The position numbers were made by a program, and so were the translations under genes. A DNA stretch of 64,000 nt from Comamonas halotolerans. GTDB taxonomy: Bacteria > Pseudomonadota > Gammaproteobacteria > Burkholderiales > Burkholderiaceae_C. Each line of letters starts with the position of its first letter. Position 1 is the first letter of the stretch. The stretch covers positions 186,001 through 250,000 of the forward strand of contig NZ_JASAUZ010000012.1 in assembly GCF_030162935.1 (NCBI RefSeq). The letters run 5' to 3'. The notes below the pieces were generated by a model. It searched no databases and was not told the origin of the DNA. It saw only the letters and a list, made by a program, of their open reading frames with translations. Below are positions 26,081 through 35,291 of this stretch, one piece after another.

Positions 26081-27520
26081 ATGAAACAGCCTCCACGGAA
26101 CGTCCTCTCTCTGGCTCTTTGCGCACTGGCCTTTACAGCCTTTGTTCCAGCGGTGCATGCAGCGCCCGCCCAAACCAGCACCGTGGCCCAAGCACACCAG
26201 GCAATCAAACATTTCGTACTGCACACCAATGTCGTCGACGGCAAGATGGTCTACGTGGACGACAAAGGTGTGGCCAACCCCACATTGAATGTCACCGTGG
26301 GAGATATGGTGGAGATTGAGCTGCAAAGCGGTGAAGGCGCAGAACACGACTTCATCATTGATGCATTCAATGTTTCCTCCGGAAAATTCAGCGGTGAAGC
26401 CAAGAAAACGGTCCGCTTCAAAGCCAGCAAGGCGGGAGACTTTGAGTATTACTGCTCCATTCCCGGGCACCGGCAGGTTGGCATGTTTGGCACGTTCAAG
26501 GTCTCGGGCTCCGGGCAGACCGCAGATGCAGAGCACACCACCTCCAGCGACGCTGCGCTGGCCTTGTACACGCCCATGAACGTGCCACTCAAAAGCGCAG
26601 ATGCATCTGCGCTGAGCATTGCCGCCGACCCGAACAAGGTTCCTGCAGCCGTGGCACATGCAAGCCCTCAGGTGCAAAAGATCAGACTTGAAACGGTCGA
26701 GCTCTCGGGCAAGCTCGATGACGACACCAGCTTCACCTACTGGACTTTCAACCGCCAGGTGCCTGGACCCATGCTACGCGCCCGCGTGGGCGACACGGTG
26801 GAGCTCACCCTGGCCAACGCCAAAGACAGCAAGGCCATTCACTCAATCGACCTGCACGCAGTGACTGGTGGTCATGGTGGCGGCCAACACACCCAGGTAG
26901 CGCCGGGACAAGAAAAAACCATCACCTTCAAAGCCATGCATGCCGGCTTGTTTGTGTACCACTGCGCCACGCCACTGGTGCCACAGCACATTGCCGCTGG
27001 CATGTACGGCATGATTTTGGTGGAGCCTGAAGAAGGGCTGCCCAAGGTAGACCGCGAGTTCTACGTGATGCAAGGCGATATGTACACGCAGCGCCCCATT
27101 GGCGCCAAGGTACACCAAGAGGTGGACTTGCAGAAAATGTCCGATGAGTTGCCCAGCTATTACGTTTTCAACGGTGCCGTCGGCGCGCTGAGCAAGACCC
27201 ACAAGATGCAGGCCAAAGTGGGAGAAACCGTGCGCATCTACTTCGGCGTTGGAGGCCCCAACAAGGTCTCCTCCTTCCACGTCATTGGAGAAGTGTTCGA
27301 CAAAGTCTATAGCGAGGCAGCGCTCAACACCATCAAGCACAGCGTGCAAACCACCCTGGTCGCTCCGGGCGGCGCCGCCATTGTCGAGCTCAAGGTCGAT
27401 CACCCTGGCAGCTACCTGCTGGTGGACCACGCACTCTCGCGCACCGGCAAAGGGGCTGTGGGCGTTCTGGAAGTCACCGGCGAGCCCATCCCTGGCATCT
27501 ACAAGACCGGCGCGCTCTAA
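26081..27520 (+). CDS. nirK: Copper nitrite reductase with extra N-terminal cupredoxin domain
   Basis: The periplasmic enzyme reduces nitrite to NO. After a signal peptide (about 1-28) comes an additional cupredoxin domain (about 40-145) with a full type 1 copper set: His89, Cys125, His130, Met135 (YYCSIPGH...M). The catalytic two-domain unit follows with type 1 ligands His254, Cys295, His303 and Met308, type 2 ligands His259, His294 and His450, and catalytic Asp257 and His400. At 479 residues it is about 100 longer than a standard NirK. N-terminally tethered cupredoxin NirKs are known (Hyphomicrobium denitrificans). It is the first gene of the NorR-controlled operon. ATG 26081 follows an AAGGAAG site. 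Confidence 0.93.
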   Translation: MKQPPRNVLSLALCALAFTAFVPAVHAAPAQTSTVAQAHQAIKHFVLHTNVVDGKMVYVDDKGVANPTLNVTVGDMVEIELQSGEGAEHDFIIDAFNVSSGKFSGEAKKTVRFKASKAGDFEYYCSIPGHRQVGMFGTFKVSGSGQTADAEHTTSSDAALALYTPMNVPLKSADASALSIAADPNKVPAAVAHASPQVQKIRLETVELSGKLDDDTSFTYWTFNRQVPGPMLRARVGDTVELTLANAKDSKAIHSIDLHAVTGGHGGGQHTQVAPGQEKTITFKAMHAGLFVYHCATPLVPQHIAAGMYGMILVEPEEGLPKVDREFYVMQGDMYTQRPIGAKVHQEVDLQKMSDELPSYYVFNGAVGALSKTHKMQAKVGETVRIYFGVGGPNKVSSFHVIGEVFDKVYSEAALNTIKHSVQTTLVAPGGAAIVELKVDHPGSYLLVDHALSRTGKGAVGVLEVTGEPIPGIYKTGAL

Positions 27521-27628
27521 GCCCTCATTGCCAACGCTTGCCAGCCGTTGCTGACAAGCCTGCCACGCAACACATGCAGCCTCGGCACGGAGGCTGCCTT
27601 CATCACCACACACATAAGGAGATTCACC

Positions 27629-28306
27629 ATGTCTTACATGGAGCAATCGTTGGGTCAGCTCGCCCGTCGTATTCCTGGAGCAACCGCCTTGTTCAGTGCC
27701 TATCAGCTTGATTTTTGCTGTGCTGGCAACCGCAGCCTGCGCACTGCCACCGAAGGCACGAACATCAATCTCCAAGCCTTGGTCTCCGGACTGCAAGCAC
27801 TGGAAGAGCGTGCGGCTGCCGAGCCCGAGAAAGACTGGAGTGATGCCAGCGATGAGCAACTGGTGGCGCACCTGCTAGAGCGTTACCACGCAGTCCACCG
27901 CGAGCAATTGCCCGAGCTCATACGCTTGGCACGTCGCGTGGAGCAGGTGCACGGAGATCGTGAGGACTGCCCCCATGGGCTGGCCGATCACCTGGATGCC
28001 ATGGCGCAAGAGCTGGAAAGCCATATGCGCAAAGAAGAGATCGTGCTGTTTCCCATGATCACGCGCGGAGATGGCGCAATGGCGGACATGCCGATCTCGG
28101 CCATGCGTTCCGAGCACGATGACCACGGCGACGCGTTGCGCCGTTTGGCCGAGCTGACCAACGACATCACGCCACCGCGTGACGCATGCACCACCTGGCG
28201 GGCGCTCTACACCGGTTTGCGCAGTTTCCGCGACGACCTGATGCACCACATCCACACTGAAAACAACATTCTGTTCGAGCGCTTTGCGCCCGCGCAGGTG
28301 CTGTGA
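27629..28306 (+). CDS. ytfE: Di-iron Fe-S cluster repair protein (YtfE/RIC, NorA/DnrN type)
   Basis: The 225-residue protein has the N-terminal ScdA-type segment with the paired cysteines DFCC (Cys30-Cys31) and a hemerythrin-like four-helix bundle. The di-iron ligands expected from YtfE are visible: His87, His132 with Glu136/137 ('SHMRKEE'), His163 ('EHDDHGD') and His207 with Glu211 ('HHIHTENN'). The protein repairs NO-damaged iron-sulfur clusters and may bind or reduce NO. It lies between nirK and norB, 22 bp before the latter, as norA precedes norB in Ralstonia. An AAGGAGA site supports ATG 27629. Confidence 0.9.
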   Translation: MSYMEQSLGQLARRIPGATALFSAYQLDFCCAGNRSLRTATEGTNINLQALVSGLQALEERAAAEPEKDWSDASDEQLVAHLLERYHAVHREQLPELIRLARRVEQVHGDREDCPHGLADHLDAMAQELESHMRKEEIVLFPMITRGDGAMADMPISAMRSEHDDHGDALRRLAELTNDITPPRDACTTWRALYTGLRSFRDDLMHHIHTENNILFERFAPAQVL

Positions 28307-28328
28307 CTATCGCGAGGGAGTCCTCACC

Positions 28329-30584
28329 ATGGGTCCATATAAAAAACACTGGTTCACGCTGATTGGCCTGTGCATTGTGATGTTCTCGCTGCTCGGCTAT
28401 CTGGGCGCTGACATCTACCGCGCCGCGCCTCCCATCCCTGAGCGCGTGGTCACCGAGCAAGGCCAGCAACTCTTTGCCGAAACAGACATACTGGATGGGC
28501 AAACCGCCTGGCAGTCCGTCGGCGGCATGCAGCTGGGTTCCATCTGGGGCCATGGGGCTTATCAGGCGCCTGACTGGACCGCCGACTGGTTGCACCGTGA
28601 ATTGACAGCGTGGCTCGACCTGGCAGCACAGGCGCAGCATCAAAAACCGTATGCCAACCTCGACGTTGCAGCCCAGGCCGCATTGCGCGCCCAATTGGAA
28701 GCGGAGTACCGCCACAACCGGGTCGATGACAGCAACACCTTGACCATCAGCGCGCGCCGTGCCCAAGCCATCGAGCAGACCGCAAACTACTACGACCAGC
28801 TCTTTTCCGATGCGCCCGCTTTACGCGGCAGCCGCGAGAGCTTTGCCATGAAGGAGAACACACTGCCCAGCGCCGAGCGGCGCGCGCAGATGAGCAAGTT
28901 CTTTTTCTGGACCGCCTGGGCGGCCGCCACCGAGCGCCCAGACAGCAAGGTCACCTATACCAACAACTGGCCGCATGAGCCTTTGATCAGCAATGTTCCC
29001 AGTGCTGAAAACGTGATCTGGTCCATTGCCAGTGTCGTGATTTTGCTGGCTGGCGTGGGCTTTCTGGTGTGGGGCTGGTCTTTCCTGCGTCAGCAAGAAG
29101 ACGACAGCGCGCCAACGCCTGCTCAAGACCCGCTCACGCGCTTTGCGCTCACTCCTTCGCAGCGTGCTCTGGGCAAATACTTGTTGCTGGTGGTGGGCCT
29201 GTTCGTTTTCCAGGTGATGCTGGGCGGTTTTACCGCCCACTACACCGTTGAAGGCCAGGAGTTCTACGGCATCGATGTCTCGCAATGGTTCCCCTATTCA
29301 CTGACCCGCACCTGGCACATCCAAAGCGCACTGTTCTGGATTGCGACAGGGTTCCTGGCCCTAGGCCTGTTCCTGGCCCCCATCATCAACGGCGGTAAAG
29401 ACCCGAAATTCCAGAGACTCGGTGTGGACGTGCTGTTCTGGGCGTTGGTCTTTGTGTGCGTGGGCTCTTTTGTCGGCAACTACCTGGCTATCGCACAGCT
29501 CATGCCGCCGGAGTGGAACTTCTGGCTCGGGCACCAAGGCTACGAATTTATCGACCTGGGCCGCCTGTGGCAGATCCTCAAATGGGTGGGCATGCTGCTG
29601 TGGCTGGTGCTTATGCTGCGCGGCGTGCTGCCGGCCTTGCTGGCGCGCAACGGCAAAGACAAAAACCTGCTGGCCCTGCTGACCTGCTCATGCGGCGCTA
29701 TTGGTCTGTTCTACGGTGCAGGCCTTTTCTATGGCGAGCGCACCAGCCTGACCGTGATGGAGTACTGGCGCTGGTGGGTGGTGCACCTGTGGGTGGAAGG
29801 CTTCTTTGAAGTGTTTGCCACAACCGGCCTGGCCTTTGTCTTCTCCAGCATGGGACTGGTCTCGCGCCGCATGGCCACCACCGCCAGTCTGGCATCGGCA
29901 TCGCTGTTCCTGCTTGGCGGCATTCCCGGCACTTTCCACCACCTGTATTTTGCTGGGACCACCACTCCGGTCATGGCCGTGGGTGCCGCGTTCAGCGCGC
30001 TGGAAGTTGTGCCGCTGATCGTGCTCGGTCATGAGGCCTGGGAGAACTGGCGTCTGCAAAATCGCGCCCCCTGGATGCAGCGCGTGAAATGGCCGCTGAT
30101 GTGCTTTGTGGCCGTGGCCTTCTGGAACATGCTGGGTGCCGGGGTGTTTGGTTTCATGATCAACCCGCCCATCTCGCTGTACTACGTGCAAGGCCTGAAC
30201 ACCACACCGCTGCACGCTCACGCTGCCTTGTTCGGAGTGTATGGCTTCCTGGCCCTGGGCTTCAGCCTGATGGTGCTGCGCTATGTGCGCCCGGAGATGA
30301 TGTTCAGCGAGAGCTTGATGAAAACCGCTTTCTGGTGCCTCAACATCGGCCTGGTGCTGATGATTGTGACCAGCTTGCTGCCCATCGGTATCTTGCAATT
30401 TCACGCCAGCGCCAGCGAAGGCCTGTGGTGGGCACGCAGCGAAGCTTTCATGCAGCAACCCTTGCTGGAAAACCTGCGCTGGATACGCACCTTTGGTGAT
30501 GTGGTCTTCATCGTCGGCGCTCTGGCCATGGCCTGGCAGGTGGTCAAAGGCATCGCCTGCTCTGCGCGAAAGGATGCCGCATGA
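28329..30584 (+). CDS. norB: Quinol-dependent nitric oxide reductase (qNOR)
   Basis: The 751-residue inner-membrane enzyme reduces two NO to N2O using quinol. An N-terminal helix is followed by a periplasmic haemless cytochrome c-like domain (about 35-220; 'SIWGHGAYQAPDWTADWLHR' is diagnostic of qNOR), then a heme-copper-oxidase-like bundle of 12 or so helices. Expected metal ligands are visible: His330 (WHIQSA), His486 and Glu490 (HLWVEGFFE), His537 and His538 (GTFHHLYFAG), His629 and His631 (PLHAHAALFG). No norC is present, consistent with the quinol type. It is the last gene of the operon; a terminator lies 140 bp downstream. Confidence 0.94.
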   Translation: MGPYKKHWFTLIGLCIVMFSLLGYLGADIYRAAPPIPERVVTEQGQQLFAETDILDGQTAWQSVGGMQLGSIWGHGAYQAPDWTADWLHRELTAWLDLAAQAQHQKPYANLDVAAQAALRAQLEAEYRHNRVDDSNTLTISARRAQAIEQTANYYDQLFSDAPALRGSRESFAMKENTLPSAERRAQMSKFFFWTAWAAATERPDSKVTYTNNWPHEPLISNVPSAENVIWSIASVVILLAGVGFLVWGWSFLRQQEDDSAPTPAQDPLTRFALTPSQRALGKYLLLVVGLFVFQVMLGGFTAHYTVEGQEFYGIDVSQWFPYSLTRTWHIQSALFWIATGFLALGLFLAPIINGGKDPKFQRLGVDVLFWALVFVCVGSFVGNYLAIAQLMPPEWNFWLGHQGYEFIDLGRLWQILKWVGMLLWLVLMLRGVLPALLARNGKDKNLLALLTCSCGAIGLFYGAGLFYGERTSLTVMEYWRWWVVHLWVEGFFEVFATTGLAFVFSSMGLVSRRMATTASLASASLFLLGGIPGTFHHLYFAGTTTPVMAVGAAFSALEVVPLIVLGHEAWENWRLQNRAPWMQRVKWPLMCFVAVAFWNMLGAGVFGFMINPPISLYYVQGLNTTPLHAHAALFGVYGFLALGFSLMVLRYVRPEMMFSESLMKTAFWCLNIGLVLMIVTSLLPIGILQFHASASEGLWWARSEAFMQQPLLENLRWIRTFGDVVFIVGALAMAWQVVKGIACSARKDAA

Positions 30585-30599
30585 ACCTGTATTGAGCAT

Positions 30600-30676
30600 C
30601 GCAAACACCACCCGCGAGCCGAAGGTTTGCGGCTGAGACGAGGCCAAGCAACGACGTATCAGCGGTGGTGTTTGCG
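30600..30676. repeat. 77-bp element bounded by 13-bp inverted repeats
   Basis: CGCAAACACCACC (30600-30612) and GGTGGTGTTTGCG (30664-30676) are perfect inverted repeats separated by 51 bp. Inside, AGCCG (30617-30621) and CGGCT (30630-30634) form a second stem. It could be an RNA structure in the norB 3' region or a REP/MITE-like palindromic element. No second copy is seen in this window. Confidence 0.6.
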
Positions 30677-30721
30677 AACAAGAGGCAACAGGGATGAGAA
30701 CTCCTTGCAGAAGGCACCTTT

Positions 30722-30746
30722 AGCCCTGCTTTGCAGGGCTTTTTTT
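30722..30746 (+). terminator. Terminator of the nirK-ytfE-norB operon
   Basis: AGCCCTGC, loop TTT, GCAGGGCT, then a seven-base T-run gives a strong intrinsic terminator for plus-strand transcripts. Confidence 0.9.
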
Positions 30747-30766
30747 GGTGTTCCTGCCATAAACAA

Positions 30767-30795
30767 AGCGCCTGACAATTGACTTGTCAGGCGCT
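30767..30795 (-). terminator. Terminator of the metH-like gene
   Basis: AGCGCCTGACAA and TTGTCAGGCGCT form a perfect 12-bp stem with a 5-base loop. Read on the minus strand it is followed by TTGTTT. It lies 64 bp after the stop of the homocysteine methyltransferase gene. Confidence 0.8.
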
Positions 30796-30859
30796 GCAAG
30801 TTACTTGTCTTGCCTGCGTCGTAGCGCGGCAGAGCACAGCTTCTGAGTTCAGCGGTGCA

Positions 30860-31924
30860 TCATGCCTCTGCGGGGTAGAACAGCTTGCGCCCCTTATCGC
30901 CGGAAACCGCCTTGGCGATGGCACCAATATGGTCGGGTGTGGTTCCGCAGCAGCCCCCCACAATATTTACCAGGCCTTCCGCCGCAAACTCATGCACCAG
31001 ACGGCTGGTCACATCAGGCGTTTCATCAAAACCGGTATCGCTCATGGGGTTGGGCAGCCCTGCGTTCGGGTAACAGCTGATGAAAGTGTCGGGCGCGGCC
31101 TTGGCCAGCTCCTGAATGTAGGGGCGCATCAGGGTGGCCCCCAGAGCACAGTTCAGCCCCACCGACAATGGGTTGCTGTGGCGCACGCTGTGCCAAAAGG
31201 CAGTCACGGTCTGCCCCGACAAGATTCGGCCAGAGGCATCGGTCACTGTGCCGCTGATCATGATGGGCAACACCTCGCCAGTCGCATCAAACGCCTCTTC
31301 CACAGCAAACAATGCCGCCTTGGCGTTGAGCGTGTCGAAAATGGTTTCCACCAGGATTACGTCCGCGCCACCTTCAATCAGCGCCACCGTCTGCTCAAAA
31401 TAGGCTTGGCGCAGGGTTTCGAAGTCCACATTGCGTGCGCCTGGATCATTCACATCGGGGCTGATGGATGCAGTCTTGGGCGTTGGGCCCAAGGCTCCGG
31501 CCACATAACACTTGCGGCCATTGACACTGTATTTGTCGCACGCGGCACGGGCCAGCTGTGCGCTCTTGAGGTTCATCTCCCGCGCCAGATCGGCCATGTG
31601 GTAGTCCTCTTGCGCCACGGTGGTCGCACCAAAGGTGTTGGTTTCGATCAGGTCGGCACCAGCAGCCAGATATTTTTCGTGGATGTCTCGAATCACATCG
31701 GGGCGAGTGATGGACAGCAACTCATTGTTGCCCTTCACATCGTGCGGAAAATCAGCAAAGCGATCGCCCGCAGCATCCGTGCCGGCATAGCCTTCGCCGC
31801 GGTACTGGGCCTCGCCCAGCTTGAAGCGTTGGATCATGGTGCCCATGGCGCCATCCAGGATGGCAATGCGTTGTTGCAGCAGGGCGGGCAGCGCTTGGGC
31901 GCGGGTGTAGTGTGGCAGGCTCAT
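30860..31924 (-). CDS. metH: Methionine synthase homocysteine-binding domain (split MetH)
   Basis: The 354-residue protein corresponds only to the first module of cobalamin-dependent methionine synthase. It opens with '[20 protein letters not shown]', continues with '[20 protein letters not shown]' and '[20 protein letters not shown]', and has the zinc site cysteines in 'VGLNCALGA' and the C-terminal '[14 protein letters not shown]'. It stops where full MetH continues into folate, cobalamin and reactivation domains. Split metH genes occur in Comamonadaceae; the second half is not in this window. ATG 31924 is preferred; a start at 31951 would add nine residues. Confidence 0.88.
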   Translation of the reverse strand: MSLPHYTRAQALPALLQQRIAILDGAMGTMIQRFKLGEAQYRGEGYAGTDAAGDRFADFPHDVKGNNELLSITRPDVIRDIHEKYLAAGADLIETNTFGATTVAQEDYHMADLAREMNLKSAQLARAACDKYSVNGRKCYVAGALGPTPKTASISPDVNDPGARNVDFETLRQAYFEQTVALIEGGADVILVETIFDTLNAKAALFAVEEAFDATGEVLPIMISGTVTDASGRILSGQTVTAFWHSVRHSNPLSVGLNCALGATLMRPYIQELAKAAPDTFISCYPNAGLPNPMSDTGFDETPDVTSRLVHEFAAEGLVNIVGGCCGTTPDHIGAIAKAVSGDKGRKLFYPAEA

Positions 31925-31995
31925 AGCCCTCAATTGTAGGAAGCTGTACAAGCCCCGGGCAGCAGCAAGTCGATATGCACCGCGTCGTCGGCGGT

Positions 31996-32655
31996 TTAAG
32001 CGCTGTAACGACTTTGCGCCATGCGAAAGGTGAGATTCCAGCGCTGCGCTCCCAGCACCGGGTGGCGCCCGTCCTGCAACGGACGTACACCATGGAACAC
32101 CATGTGCGATGCCCCTCCCCAGACCAGCACATCGCCATGTTCAAGCCGGAAGCTGCGCACGGGGTCGGCGCGCTTCAGTCCGCCCCAAACAAAAGTGCAG
32201 GGCAGTCCCAAGGACACCGAGACAATGGGCGCTGACTTGTCCTTTTCGTCTGCATCATGGTGCAGGCCCATCTTGGCGCCCACTTCGTAGCAGTTGATCA
32301 GGCAGACATCCGGTTCGAAATCTGCATAACCGGCCTGCAAGGCCAGCAGCCGGGCTTGATGCCGCAAAAAAGCGGGCATGGCCGGCCACGGCTTGCCCGT
32401 TGCCGGATCGCTGCGTGTGTAGCCATAGCCGCTGCGGCTGGCAGCCCAGCCCCATTCCCCGCAATTGCTGGTGCGTACCGACATGGGCAGGCCGCTGGCA
32501 GTGTACGCGGCCTGAAACGGCTGCTGTGCCAGCACCTCCTGTACAGCCGCCACCCATTCGCCATCGTTGACTGCCGCCCAGCTACGCAGCAGCACCGCCC
32601 CATCAGCGATGCTTTCGGCTGGCTGTGGTTCGGCTGGAAACAGCGAAAAAGTCAT
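31996..32655 (-). CDS. alkB: AlkB-type 2-oxoglutarate/Fe(II) dioxygenase
   Basis: The 219-residue protein repairs alkylated bases (1-methyladenine, 3-methylcytosine) by oxidative demethylation. The iron-binding pair is in 'LHHDADEKD' (His132, Asp134) and the distal histidine in 'MVFHGV' (His188). The 2-oxoglutarate-binding arginines lie in 'RWNLTFR' near residue 205-211. The nucleotide-recognition segment '[19 protein letters not shown]' resembles E. coli AlkB. The length is standard. It stands alone between metH and hutG without ada nearby, so it is not in the classical ada-alkB operon. Confidence 0.92.
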   Translation of the reverse strand: MTFSLFPAEPQPAESIADGAVLLRSWAAVNDGEWVAAVQEVLAQQPFQAAYTASGLPMSVRTSNCGEWGWAASRSGYGYTRSDPATGKPWPAMPAFLRHQARLLALQAGYADFEPDVCLINCYEVGAKMGLHHDADEKDKSAPIVSVSLGLPCTFVWGGLKRADPVRSFRLEHGDVLVWGGASHMVFHGVRPLQDGRHPVLGAQRWNLTFRMAQSRYSA

Positions 32656-32693
32656 GACGCCTCCCGCACATGCTTCTATCGTAAGATTTTGGG

Positions 32694-33512
32694 CTACGTT
32701 GGGTTTCGTTGCTGAGCAAATGCAAGTGCTGCCTGCAGCATGCGCTGCAGCGTGGGTTGAATGCGCGATGCACGCTCAGGCAGGAAATCAAAGGGCAGCA
32801 CCTCCTGCATATAGCTGCACTGCGTCATTTCCAGTTGCACGGCATGGATGTTGCGAGCCGGATCGCCGTAATGGCGCGTGATATAGCCGCCTTTGAAGCG
32901 CCCATTGAGTACTGCGGTGTGACCAGGCGCTTCCTGCGCAATATCGAGCAGTTGTTGCGCCAACCGGTGGTCGCAACTCTTGCCGTCGGCGGAGCCCAGG
33001 TTCAGATCCGTGAGCTTGCCCGCAAAGAAGCGGGGCAGGACAGAGCGAATCGAGTGCGCATCCCACAACACCACCTTGCCGTGCAACGCCAGCAAGCGCT
33101 CCAGCTCGGCATGCAACTGCACATGGTAGGGCTGCCAATAGGCTTCGCGGCGGCGCGCTATTTCTTCGGGCTCCACTGCCGGGCGGGCATCAGCGTAGAG
33201 CGGCGTGTCATCAAAGGTATCCACAGGGCACAAACCCGTCACGCTCTGGCCCGGGTACAGGCTCTCTCCGTTGGGTGGACGGTTCAAGTCCACCACGTAG
33301 CGCGAATGCGTCGCAACCAAAACCGATGCCCCCATGGCCTGGGCAAAGTCATACAGCAAGGGCATATGCCAGTCGGTATCAGGCACTTGCCGTGCTTCCT
33401 CCGTCAGCTCAGCGGCAATCTCTTCGGGCACATGAGTGCCTGCATGCGGCATGGAAACAAGCAATGGCACATTGCCTGGATGGAAAACAAAAGGAGACAC
33501 GGCTTGGTTCAT
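32694..33512 (-). CDS. hutG: N-formylglutamate deformylase
   Basis: The 272-residue enzyme releases formate from N-formylglutamate, the last step of one histidine degradation route. Family features include 'VPLLVSMPHAGTHVPEEIAA' near the start, 'DTDWHMPLLYDFAQAMGASV', 'ATHSRYVVDLNRPPNGESLY', 'VLWDAHSIRSVLPRFFAG' and 'LNGRFKGGYITRHYGDPARN', with His and Asp/Glu residues for zinc binding. No other hut gene is adjacent, so it is either the detached end of the pathway or acts on a related formyl-amino acid. It ends 38 bp upstream of alkB on the same strand and may be co-transcribed with it. Confidence 0.88.
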   Translation of the reverse strand: MNQAVSPFVFHPGNVPLLVSMPHAGTHVPEEIAAELTEEARQVPDTDWHMPLLYDFAQAMGASVLVATHSRYVVDLNRPPNGESLYPGQSVTGLCPVDTFDDTPLYADARPAVEPEEIARRREAYWQPYHVQLHAELERLLALHGKVVLWDAHSIRSVLPRFFAGKLTDLNLGSADGKSCDHRLAQQLLDIAQEAPGHTAVLNGRFKGGYITRHYGDPARNIHAVQLEMTQCSYMQEVLPFDFLPERASRIQPTLQRMLQAALAFAQQRNPT

Positions 33513-33621
33513 GGATTATCAACACCTGAAAAACGTCAACGCCTAAAGCAAAATGCACGCCATAGCGCCGCAGTGAGGTGCAGGCTTCACTCACCAAGCG
33601 TGCGCCCTCCTTTTTACTGCG

Positions 33622-35004
33622 TCAGAAAACCTTGCCAGGATTCATCAGTCCCAGGGGATCGAGCGCCGCTTTGATCGCTCGCATGGCTGCCAGCTCCTGT
33701 GGCGTGCGGCTCAATGCCAAAAAAGGTTTTTTGTGCAGCCCAATGCCATGCTCCGCAGACACGGAACCCTGGAACTGGCCCACCACGCGGTACAACTCAG
33801 CTTCCACTGCGTCACATGCACCACCAACCGTTTTTCCATCCGTGGAGACATGCAGGTTTCCATCGCCCACATGGCCAAAGAAGATGGAATGGTGCCCGGG
33901 CCAGCGCACGTCAAAGGCGGCCTGAATGGCCTGTGCGAAACGGCCAATCTCTGACTGCGGCAGACTCACGTCGAAGTTGATCGGCGGATGCATATTCGTG
34001 TTCATCTCCGCGGGTGCTTCGCGCAGCTTCCACAAGGTTTTGGCCTGTGTCTGAGATTGGGCAATGACGGCATCCAGCACATTGCCAGCTTCCATGGCTT
34101 CGCCAAGGGCCTCCTCTACAGCTTCGCGCAAGCTGGCTTCGTCTTTGCCATCCACATCTATCAGCGCCAGGAAAGGATGGCTTTGCGCAAAGGGCGCTTG
34201 CAGTTTCTGCCAGCGCACCGAGGTTTGCACAAAGCTGTCCCACATGAGCTCGAACGCGGCCACACTATTGCCAAAGCGCTGCTGCATGTGCTGCAGCACG
34301 GCCAGCGACTGGTCAAAGCTGGGCATGGCCACCAAGGCTGTGGCCTTGGCCTGCGGCTGTGGGCGCAAGCGCAGCATGACGCGGGTGATAATGCCCAGCG
34401 TTCCTTCTGCTCCGATAAAGAATTGCTTCAGGTCGTAGCCTGTGTTGTTCTTGATCATGGGCCGCAGCATGGGCAACACGGTTCCATCTGCCAGGACCAC
34501 CTCCAGACCCAGCACCTGCTCGCGCATCATGCCGTGCTGCAGCACGCCGTTACCTCCGGCATTGGTAGCTACATTGCCGCCAATCTGACAACTGCCGCGT
34601 GCCCCAAGATCAACGCCAAACACCCAACCGGCATCAGCAGCGGCCTCCTGCACAGCCTGCAGCGTAGCCCCGGCTTGCACCGTCATCACGCCCGAACGTG
34701 TGTTGACCTCCTCCACGGCATGCATACGCTCCATGGAAATCGCCACGCAGCCAGCCACAGGGACCGCTCCTCCAGCCAGACCAGTCAAACCGCCTTGCGG
34801 CACTACGGCCACGCGGTGCGCATGACAAAGCTGCAGCGCAGCGCTGACTTGTTCAGTACTACGAGGGCGCACCAGCGCCAGCGGGGCCACAGGAGGTGTC
34901 CCGCTCCAGTCAGTGTGGTAGCGCGCTTGGACGGACTCCCCCACCAGCACAGTATCCGCGCCTAGTGTGCATAGCAACGCATCTAAGAATTCTTGTTGAG
35001 ACAT
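33622..35004 (-). CDS. FAD-linked D-lactate/glycolate dehydrogenase-like oxidoreductase
   Basis: The 460-residue flavoprotein has the PCMH-type FAD-binding domain ('VVPQGGLTGLAGGAVPVAGC', 'GSCQIGGNVATNAGGNGVLQ', 'GYDLKQFFIGAEGTLGIITR') and the FAD-oxidase C-terminal domain ('HHSIFFGHVGDGNLHVS', 'EHGIGLHKKPFLALSRTPQE'). It oxidises a D-2-hydroxy acid (D-lactate, glycolate or D-2-hydroxyglutarate). GlcD, Dld-type and D2HGDH enzymes are hard to tell apart by sequence reading, and no glcEF genes are adjacent, which argues against a glycolate oxidase complex. ATG 35004 is preferred over a start 34 residues upstream. Confidence 0.88.
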   Translation of the reverse strand: MSQQEFLDALLCTLGADTVLVGESVQARYHTDWSGTPPVAPLALVRPRSTEQVSAALQLCHAHRVAVVPQGGLTGLAGGAVPVAGCVAISMERMHAVEEVNTRSGVMTVQAGATLQAVQEAAADAGWVFGVDLGARGSCQIGGNVATNAGGNGVLQHGMMREQVLGLEVVLADGTVLPMLRPMIKNNTGYDLKQFFIGAEGTLGIITRVMLRLRPQPQAKATALVAMPSFDQSLAVLQHMQQRFGNSVAAFELMWDSFVQTSVRWQKLQAPFAQSHPFLALIDVDGKDEASLREAVEEALGEAMEAGNVLDAVIAQSQTQAKTLWKLREAPAEMNTNMHPPINFDVSLPQSEIGRFAQAIQAAFDVRWPGHHSIFFGHVGDGNLHVSTDGKTVGGACDAVEAELYRVVGQFQGSVSAEHGIGLHKKPFLALSRTPQELAAMRAIKAALDPLGLMNPGKVF

Positions 35005-35291
35005 CAGCAAACCTTTCTCTGCACGCAATTGTGCGGCTTGTGTGCACCCAGGATGATGTGAGTTGCCACATACCTGTTTTGAGCAATTAGCCAATACTTT
35101 TTGCATATATCAATGCTTCAAACACATAGTTTTAGAATTCAAACTGATGGCTTTTTTATGACAGCTCCATAGAATGACCGCCTGCTGCAAAAAAAAAACA
35201 GGCAGCAAAAAGGTCATAAGCACCAAAAACGGTTATGCCAGCTTTGCTTGCAGAGCTGACGTCACCGCTTTTAACCATCCCGGAGACATCG

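Noticed and set aside
29688-30647. Minus-strand open frame opposite norB
   Set aside because: It overlaps a fully supported qNOR gene and reads as His/Gln-rich shadow sequence.
35189-35198. A10 tract upstream of pckG considered as phase-variable or regulatory
   Set aside because: It lies in a non-coding region with no promoter element placed so that tract length would matter.
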